5,908 bases of DNA from CAYWFP01 sp964457365 (lineage in GTDB: Bacteria; Planctomycetota; SZUA-567). The notes beneath the pieces are model-generated. The model was given only the letters and a program-made list of their open reading frames with translations, was not told where the DNA came from and did not search any database. The position numbers and the translations under genes were made by a program. Positions 1-5,908 of this stretch are shown piece by piece; position 1 is the first letter of the stretch; each line of letters begins with the position of its first letter. Location of the stretch: positions 1 through 5,908 of the forward strand of contig CAYWFP010000160.1 in the NCBI GenBank assembly GCA_964457365.1. Direction: 5' to 3'.

Positions 1-51
1 CGTCCCCACGTTGATGTGCGGCTTCGTCCGCTGGAACGTTTCCTTCGCCAT
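1..51 (-). CDS. tuf: Elongation factor Tu, N-terminal fragment (cut by window start)
   Basis: EF-Tu is the GTPase that carries aminoacyl-tRNA to the ribosomal A site in the cytoplasm. Only the first 17 codons are present, reading MAKETFQRTKPHINVGT, which is the characteristic EF-Tu start directly before the P-loop (GHVDHGKT in the family). The P-loop and everything after it lie outside the window, so GTPase integrity cannot be judged. The ATG at 49-51 is supported by the exact family N-terminus and by a strong GAGGAAGG ribosome binding site just upstream. It lies 53 nt downstream of the fusA stop with no terminator between, the standard str operon order, so it is probably co-transcribed with fusA. 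Identity is secure despite the short length because both sequence and position agree. Whether a second tuf copy exists in the genome cannot be seen. Confidence 0.95.
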   Translation of the reverse strand, partial: MAKETFQRTKPHINVGT

Positions 52-54
52 TGT

Positions 55-62
55 CCTTCCTC
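55..62 (-). promoter_or_regulatory. Ribosome binding site of tuf
   Basis: The minus strand reads GAGGAAGG, with the central GAGG 7 nt from the tuf ATG. This is the best Shine-Dalgarno match of the four start sites in the window, in keeping with the very high expression expected of EF-Tu. Confidence 0.8.
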
Positions 63-66
63 TCTT

Positions 67-99
67 CTATCCAAAAAAAGTGCAGCCAAACGATTCCAT
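67..99 (-). CDS. Possible 10-codon leader mini-ORF between fusA and tuf
   Basis: An ATG at 97-99 opens a reading frame of ten codons, MESFGCTFFG, ending in TAG at 67-69, which is 15 nt before the tuf start. A GGAG sequence at 109-112, inside the end of fusA, sits 9 nt before this ATG and could serve as a ribosome binding site. The mini-ORF lies wholly in the fusA-tuf spacer and includes the T7 run (TTT TTT codons). If translated, a ribosome ending here would be delivered next to the tuf ribosome binding site, so a coupling or leader role is conceivable. It may equally be chance: an ATG followed by a short open frame in a 53 nt spacer is not rare. The peptide resembles nothing I know. Confidence 0.2.
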   Translation of the reverse strand: MESFGCTFFG

Positions 100-104
100 A
101 AGCG

Positions 105-2201
105 TCAACTCCGGACCGCGTCCGGGTCGTATCCGAGAATATCCGCGTAGCGCTCGCGCGGCACCGGCGCGTAGGCGCACGGTTCCATCGAGTAGCTCGC
201 CCGCCCGGTGGAGAGACCGCGAACCACCGTGGCGTAGCCGAACATCTCCGCCAGGGGCGCCCTGGCCGAGACGACCTTCAGGTGGCCGCGGTCGCCGAGG
301 CCGGTGATCTCGCTCCGGCGGCCGTTGAGGTCGTTGATGATCGCGCCCATGAACTCCTCGGGGGTGGTCGCCTCCAGCGACATGATCGGCTCCAGAAGCT
401 GCGGCCTGGCCGCGGCGAAGGCGTGGCGCAGCGCCTCCTCCGTCGCGGCGGTGAAGGCGACTTCGGTCGAGTCGGACTCGCGGCTCTCGCCGCCGACGAC
501 CTTCGCGGCCACGTGGATCAGCGGATAGCCGCCCAGAGGCCCCGAGGTGCAGGCCGAGTCGAAACCTTCGCGCAGGGCGTTGTGGAACGCCGGCGGGATC
601 GTCGGTTCGTCGACGGCGATACGCATCTGCGGCACGGTCTCGTCGCTGCGGGCGATCTCCACCTCGACGCGGGCGAAGTGGTTCTTCCCGCCGAGGGCCT
701 GGTCGAAGGTGCCGCGGCCGCGTCCCTTGCCGACGATGCTCTCGCGGTAGGTCACGCGCGGCGTGCCGGTGTTGGCGGCGACGCCGTAGTCGCGGGTGAT
801 GCGCGTGCGGATGACCTCCAGGTGCAGCTCGCCCATGCCCGAGAGCAGCAGTTGCCCGGTCTCCTCGTCGGAGAACCAGCGGAAGGTCGGGTCCTCGCGG
901 GTCAGCTTCTCCAGCACCTCCAGCAGCTTGTCGCGGTCGTCGTTGGAGCGCGGCTCGATGGCCATGCTGATGACCGTGGCCGGAAAGCGCGGACGCTCGA
1001 GCTCCACGAGGTGCCCGTCGGCGCAGAGGGTGTCGCCGGTGACGGCGAACTTGAAACCGCTGACGGCGACGATCTCCCCCGGGCCCACGCGGCGTTCGCG
1101 CGCGCGGTGGTTGGCGTGCATGCGCCACAAACGGCTGGCGCGTTCCTTGCGCGCGTTGCCGGCGATGATGACCCGGTCGCCCTCGGCCAGCTCGCCCTGG
1201 TAGACGCGCACGAAGGTCAGCGCGCCGTGCTGGTCCTCGATGACCTTGAAGGCGAATGCCGCGAGCGGCTTCTTGCGGCTGGGCTCGAGCTCGATCCGCG
1301 CGTCGCGATCCTGCGGATCGTGGCCGACGACCGGCGGGACATCCCTGGGGGAGGGCAGGTAGCGCACCACGCCGTCAAGCAAGGGCTGGATGCTCTTGTT
1401 CCTGAGCGCCGAGCCACAGAAGACCGGTACGACCTTGCGCGCCAGCGTCAGCGCGCGCAGCGCCGCGTGGATCTCGTCCTCGGCGATCGGCTCCTCGCCG
1501 AGGTATTTCTCCATCAGCGCGTCGTCGGCCTCGACCACCGTCTCGAGAAGCTGGAGGCGATGAAGCTCCGCGTCCTCGCGCAACTCCGGGTCGATCTCGG
1601 CGACGGCGAACTCCGCGCCGAGGGATTCTTCGGAGAAGACGAGCTGCCGCATCGCCACCAGGTCGATAACGCCGCGGAAGTCGTCCTCGCGGCCGATGGG
1701 GAGTTGCACCGGCAGGGGGCGCGCCTTGAGCCGCGTGCGCATCTCCTCGAGGACGTGGTCCAGCTCGGCGCCGGAGCGGTCGAGCTTGTTGACGAAGGCC
1801 ACGCGCGGCACGCCGTAGCGGTCGGCCTGGCGCCAGACCGTCTCGGACTGGGCCTCGACGCCGGCGACGCCGCAGAAAATGATCACCGCGCCGTCGAGAA
1901 CGCGCAGGCTGCGCTCGACTTCGGCGGTGAAGTCGACGTGGCCGGGCGTGTCGATGAGGTTGATCTGGTGGTCGTCCCAGGCAAAGGAGGTGGCTGCGGA
2001 GGTGATGGTGATGCCGCGTTCCTGCTCGTCCTGCTGGTAGTCCATGACGGCGGTGCCCTCATGGACCTCGCCCATGCGGTGTTCCTTGTGGGAGTAGAAG
2101 AGTATCCGCTCGGTGGTGGTGGTCTTACCGGCATCGATGTGGGCGATGATGCCGATATTCCGGATCCGCCCCAGCGGAGTGCCCTTGTTGGCGTCACTCA
2201 T
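105..2201 (-). CDS. fusA: Elongation factor G, divergent (spdEFG/mtEFG1-like) type
   Basis: EF-G is a cytoplasmic translational GTPase that drives tRNA-mRNA translocation and, with RRF, ribosome recycling. The protein has 698 residues (about 704 in E. coli) and is complete. The G domain shows the P-loop AHIDAGKT (20-27), switch 1 RGITI (62-66), DTPGH (84-88), NKLD (138-141) and SAL (264-266), with the EF-G-specific G' insertion around 160-255. Domain II is about 310-400, domain III about 404-482 including SGMGELHLE, domain IV about 483-600, and domain V about 601-680 with EMFGYAT and GRASYSMEP. The start ATG has GAGGAAG 5 nt upstream, 67 nt after rpsG. Oddities are in domain IV: the usual SGGRGQ(Y/F)GHV stretch reads LGGKNHFARV, and the position of the conserved His (E. 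coli H583) is R574. The NKLDR form and the wording around VHEGTAVMD recall the spdEFG and mitochondrial EF-G1 groups, an inference from memory. The position in the str operon argues for the main translocase rather than a spare paralogue. Confidence 0.96.
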   Translation of the reverse strand: MSDANKGTPLGRIRNIGIIAHIDAGKTTTTERILFYSHKEHRMGEVHEGTAVMDYQQDEQERGITITSAATSFAWDDHQINLIDTPGHVDFTAEVERSLRVLDGAVIIFCGVAGVEAQSETVWRQADRYGVPRVAFVNKLDRSGAELDHVLEEMRTRLKARPLPVQLPIGREDDFRGVIDLVAMRQLVFSEESLGAEFAVAEIDPELREDAELHRLQLLETVVEADDALMEKYLGEEPIAEDEIHAALRALTLARKVVPVFCGSALRNKSIQPLLDGVVRYLPSPRDVPPVVGHDPQDRDARIELEPSRKKPLAAFAFKVIEDQHGALTFVRVYQGELAEGDRVIIAGNARKERASRLWRMHANHRARERRVGPGEIVAVSGFKFAVTGDTLCADGHLVELERPRFPATVISMAIEPRSNDDRDKLLEVLEKLTREDPTFRWFSDEETGQLLLSGMGELHLEVIRTRITRDYGVAANTGTPRVTYRESIVGKGRGRGTFDQALGGKNHFARVEVEIARSDETVPQMRIAVDEPTIPPAFHNALREGFDSACTSGPLGGYPLIHVAAKVVGGESRESDSTEVAFTAATEEALRHAFAAARPQLLEPIMSLEATTPEEFMGAIINDLNGRRSEITGLGDRGHLKVVSARAPLAEMFGYATVVRGLSTGRASYSMEPCAYAPVPRERYADILGYDPDAVRS

Positions 2202-2206
2202 GGGTA

Positions 2207-2213
2207 CTTCCTC
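2207..2213 (-). promoter_or_regulatory. Ribosome binding site of fusA
   Basis: The minus strand reads GAGGAAG, 5 nt before the fusA ATG at 2199-2201. It fixes that start, which also gives the expected short N-terminal lead (about 19 residues) before the P-loop. Confidence 0.75.
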
Positions 2214-2217
2214 AGCG

Positions 2218-2261
2218 GCAGAAGGGGCACTGTCGCCGCGGGTGCGGCCGTTTTCTTCTGC
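2218..2261 (-). repeat. Inverted repeat with inner GC hairpin in the rpsG-fusA spacer
   Basis: On the minus strand GCAGAAG (2255-2261) and CTTCTGC (2218-2224) are perfect 7-nt complements. Between them GCCGC (2244-2248) and GCGGC (2235-2239) can form a 5-bp all-GC stem with a 4-nt loop. Together they fill most of the 67-nt spacer and end 4 nt before the fusA ribosome binding site. There is no U-tract, so it is not an intrinsic terminator. It could tune fusA translation or mRNA processing, but short repeats in GC-rich DNA arise easily by chance. Confidence 0.3.
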
Positions 2262-2268
2262 GAAGTTG

Positions 2269-2745
2269 TTACCAGGCGAAGTGGGCGAACGCCTTGTTCG
2301 CCTCGGCCATGCGGTGCGTGTTCTCGCGGATCTGCATGGCCGCGCCTTCCTTGTTGAACGCGTCGATCAATTCGTTGGCCAGGCGCAGGTGCATCGGCCG
2401 CCCCTTCTTGCCGCGCGTGGACTGGATGATCCAGCGCAGCGCCAGCGAGAGCTGCCGCTTGGGGTTGACCTGCACGGGCACCTGGTAGTTGGCGCCGCCG
2501 ACGCGGCGGCTCTTGACCTCGACCAAGGGCTTGACGTTGTTGATGGCGGTCTCGAAGACCTTGGCCGGATCCTCGTTCTTGAGGCGGCGGACGATCTCGT
2601 CCAGCGCGTTGTAGAAAATGCGCTCGGCCACGCTCTTCTTGCCGTCCCAGATCAGGCAGTTGATGAACTTGCTGATGAGGATCTTGTTGTATTTCGGATC
2701 GGGCTTGATCCCGGGTCCGGTTACCGCCGTGCTCTTTACGCTCAT
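2269..2745 (-). CDS. rpsG: 30S ribosomal protein S7
   Basis: S7 is the primary 16S rRNA-binding protein that nucleates assembly of the 30S head and lines the E-site mRNA exit. The 158 residues show the family core: PDPKYNK, FINCLIWDGKKS, VEVKSRRVGGANYQVPV and HRMAEANKAFAHFAW. The protein ends at HFAW, so it lacks the C-terminal extension of E. coli S7 (about 179 residues); the short form is usual in most bacteria. The N-terminus MSVKSTAVTGPG is unusually poor in basic residues compared with the arginine-rich start of E. coli S7. The start is well constrained: going upstream in frame there is no other start codon before the rpsL stop, and GAGG lies 10 nt before this ATG. It follows rpsL by 30 nt, in the same reading frame. 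The INCLxWDGKKS wording and HFAW ending recall planctomycete S7 proteins. Identity is certain; the lineage hint is inference. Confidence 0.98.
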   Translation of the reverse strand: MSVKSTAVTGPGIKPDPKYNKILISKFINCLIWDGKKSVAERIFYNALDEIVRRLKNEDPAKVFETAINNVKPLVEVKSRRVGGANYQVPVQVNPKRQLSLALRWIIQSTRGKKGRPMHLRLANELIDAFNKEGAAMQIRENTHRMAEANKAFAHFAW

Positions 2746-2755
2746 TGTCGCTCGA

Positions 2756-2759
2756 CCTC
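2756..2759 (-). promoter_or_regulatory. Ribosome binding site of rpsG
   Basis: GAGG on the minus strand lies 10 nt before the rpsG ATG (2743-2745), a slightly long but workable spacing. It supports this start, the only possible one downstream of the rpsL stop that keeps the PDPKY core. Confidence 0.6.
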
Positions 2760-2775
2760 GAACTGAAAAACGGGT

Positions 2776-3153
2776 TTATGCTTTCTTCGGACGCTTGGCG
2801 CCGTACTTGGAACGGGCCTGGCGGCGCGCCTCCACCCCGGAGGCGTCGTAGACGCCGCGCACCAGATGGTATCGTACGCCCGGCAGGTCGCGCACGCGCC
2901 CGCCGCGGACCATGACGATCGAGTGCTCCTGGAGGTTGTGCCCTTCGCCGGGGATATAGACGGTCACCTCCTTGCCGTTGGTCAGGCGCACGCGCGCGAT
3001 CTTGCGCAGCGCGGAGTTGGGCTTTTTCGGCGTGGTGGTCTTGACCTGCAGGCAGACGCCTTTGCGTTGCGGGCAGCTCTCCAGGACCGGCGCCTTGGAC
3101 TTCTTGCGGATCTTCTTGCGCCCCTTGCGTACCAGTTGGTTGATCGTCGGCAT
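2776..3153 (-). CDS. rpsL: 30S ribosomal protein S12
   Basis: S12 sits at the 30S decoding centre, contacts helices 18, 27 and 44 of 16S rRNA, and controls decoding accuracy. The protein is 125 residues, the usual bacterial length, with MPTINQLVRKGR at the start, the TTTPKKPNSALRK loop (39-51) carrying K43 and K44, GEGHNLQEHS (69-78), GGRVRDLPGVRYH (84-96) and QARSKYGAKRPKK at the end. D89, the aspartate that RimO beta-methylthiolates in other bacteria, is present. The notable residue is R88, where E. coli and many other bacteria have lysine; K88R is a known streptomycin-resistance change in Mycobacterium tuberculosis. K43, the other major resistance site, is the sensitive-type lysine. The ATG has GAGGAA 9 nt upstream and follows rpoC by 72 nt. 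A candidate promoter overlaps the rpoC end, so rpsL may head its own transcript as well as share one with rpoBC. Confidence 0.98.
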   Translation of the reverse strand: MPTINQLVRKGRKKIRKKSKAPVLESCPQRKGVCLQVKTTTPKKPNSALRKIARVRLTNGKEVTVYIPGEGHNLQEHSIVMVRGGRVRDLPGVRYHLVRGVYDASGVEARRQARSKYGAKRPKKA

Positions 3154-3162
3154 TCTGTGGCG

Positions 3163-3168
3163 TTCCTC
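3163..3168 (-). promoter_or_regulatory. Ribosome binding site of rpsL
   Basis: GAGGAA on the minus strand is 9 nt before the rpsL ATG at 3151-3153 and confirms that start. Confidence 0.7.
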
Positions 3169-3182
3169 GTTTATCCATTCCC

Positions 3183-3200
3183 TCCCGCGCGGCGGCGGGA
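3183..3200 (-). other. GC-rich hairpin in the rpoC-rpsL spacer
   Basis: TCCCGC (3195-3200 on the minus strand) and GCGGGA (3183-3188) form a perfect 6-bp stem around a 6-nt loop, CGCCGC. The following bases are GGAATGG, not a U-run, so it is a poor intrinsic terminator and read-through from rpoC into rpsL is likely. If the promoter proposed at 3209-3237 is used, this hairpin would sit at the extreme 5' end of the rpsL mRNA, where it could protect the transcript, or it may act as a weak attenuator. Confidence 0.4.
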
Positions 3201-3208
3201 AAGGGGGA

Positions 3209-3225
3209 AATATAGCTCATATCGT

Positions 3226-3237
<12 letters not shown>
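3209..3237 (-). promoter_or_regulatory. Candidate sigma70-type promoter for rpsL-rpsG-fusA-tuf
   Basis: On the minus strand TTGCAA (3232-3237, 4 of 6 to TTGACA) is followed after exactly 17 nt by TATATT (3209-3214, 5 of 6 to TATAAT). The element is an AT-rich island in GC-rich DNA, and the -35 falls on the Leu-Gln codons TTG CAA at the end of rpoC, codons that differ from the G/C-ending ones used in most of the gene. The predicted start near 3202 gives a leader of about 48 nt before rpsL. A weakness is that the initiating region is all pyrimidines, whereas start sites usually prefer a purine. Promoter rules in the suspected phylum are poorly known, so this is a candidate only. Confidence 0.45.

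Positions 3238-5908
<2,671 letters not shown>

Noticed and set aside
72..80. Terminator at the T7 run between fusA and tuf
   Set aside because: No GC stem precedes the run on the minus strand, and tuf begins only about 20 nt later, so termination here is unlikely.
67..1128. 353-codon minus-strand frame inside fusA
   Set aside because: Its body is an out-of-frame, Arg-rich shadow of fusA. Only its last ten codons, beginning at the ATG at 97-99, lie in the spacer and were kept as a possible mini-ORF.
282..2357. Very long open frame on the plus strand opposite fusA (691 codons)
   Set aside because: It is the antisense shadow of fusA and rpsG. The translation is low-complexity (Ala, Val, Asp, Leu, Gly, Arg) with no domain motif, as expected when GC-biased third positions remove stops from the opposite strand.
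2269..3153. rpsL-rpsG fusion by stop-codon read-through, as both are in the same frame with a 30-nt spacer
   Set aside because: A normal TAA ends rpsL, and rpsG has its own ATG and ribosome binding site. A shared frame occurs by chance one time in three.
3183..3200. Rho-independent terminator after rpoC
   Set aside because: The stem is real but no U-run follows on either strand, so it lacks the feature needed for intrinsic termination.

Overview
This window is an ordinary but informative piece of a bacterial transcription/translation operon. All the real genes I can support lie on the minus strand. In transcription order (high to low coordinates) they are the 3' two thirds of rpoC (RNA polymerase beta', cut by the window end at 5908), rpsL (S12), rpsG (S7), fusA (EF-G), and the first 17 codons of tuf (EF-Tu, cut by the window start at 1). 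This is the widespread rpoBC-str gene order. Gaps are short (72, 30, 67 and 53 nt) and nothing looks like a strong intrinsic terminator, so one long transcript is possible. A candidate internal promoter overlaps the end of rpoC. There is no gene-free stretch longer than 72 nt, and I see no RNA gene, mobile element, CRISPR array or integration site.

Organism: the DNA is GC-rich, with strongly G/C-biased third codon positions. S7 is only about 158 residues, ends in HFAW and has the internal motif INCLxWDGKKS. The EF-G has a divergent, spdEFG/mtEFG1-like sequence style. RpoC carries a long trigger-loop insertion. From memory of these families, this points to Planctomycetes or a nearby PVC-type lineage, probably an uncultured or poorly sampled one. 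This placement is inference, not proof.

Function: RpoC is the polymerase subunit holding the bridge helix and trigger loop. S12 and S7 build the decoding centre and the 30S head. EF-G translocates the ribosome and EF-Tu delivers aminoacyl-tRNA. Co-location allows balanced production of the translation machinery.

I found no undescribed system. The points worth a second look are: the EF-G domain IV tip, where the usual GGRGQ-type loop and the conserved His (E. coli H583) are replaced; Arg at S12 position 88; a promoter-like element in the last rpoC codons, where codon choice departs from the gene's norm; an rpsL-rpsG spacer too short for the E. coli-type S7 repressor site; and a 10-codon mini-ORF with a Shine-Dalgarno-like sequence between fusA and tuf.
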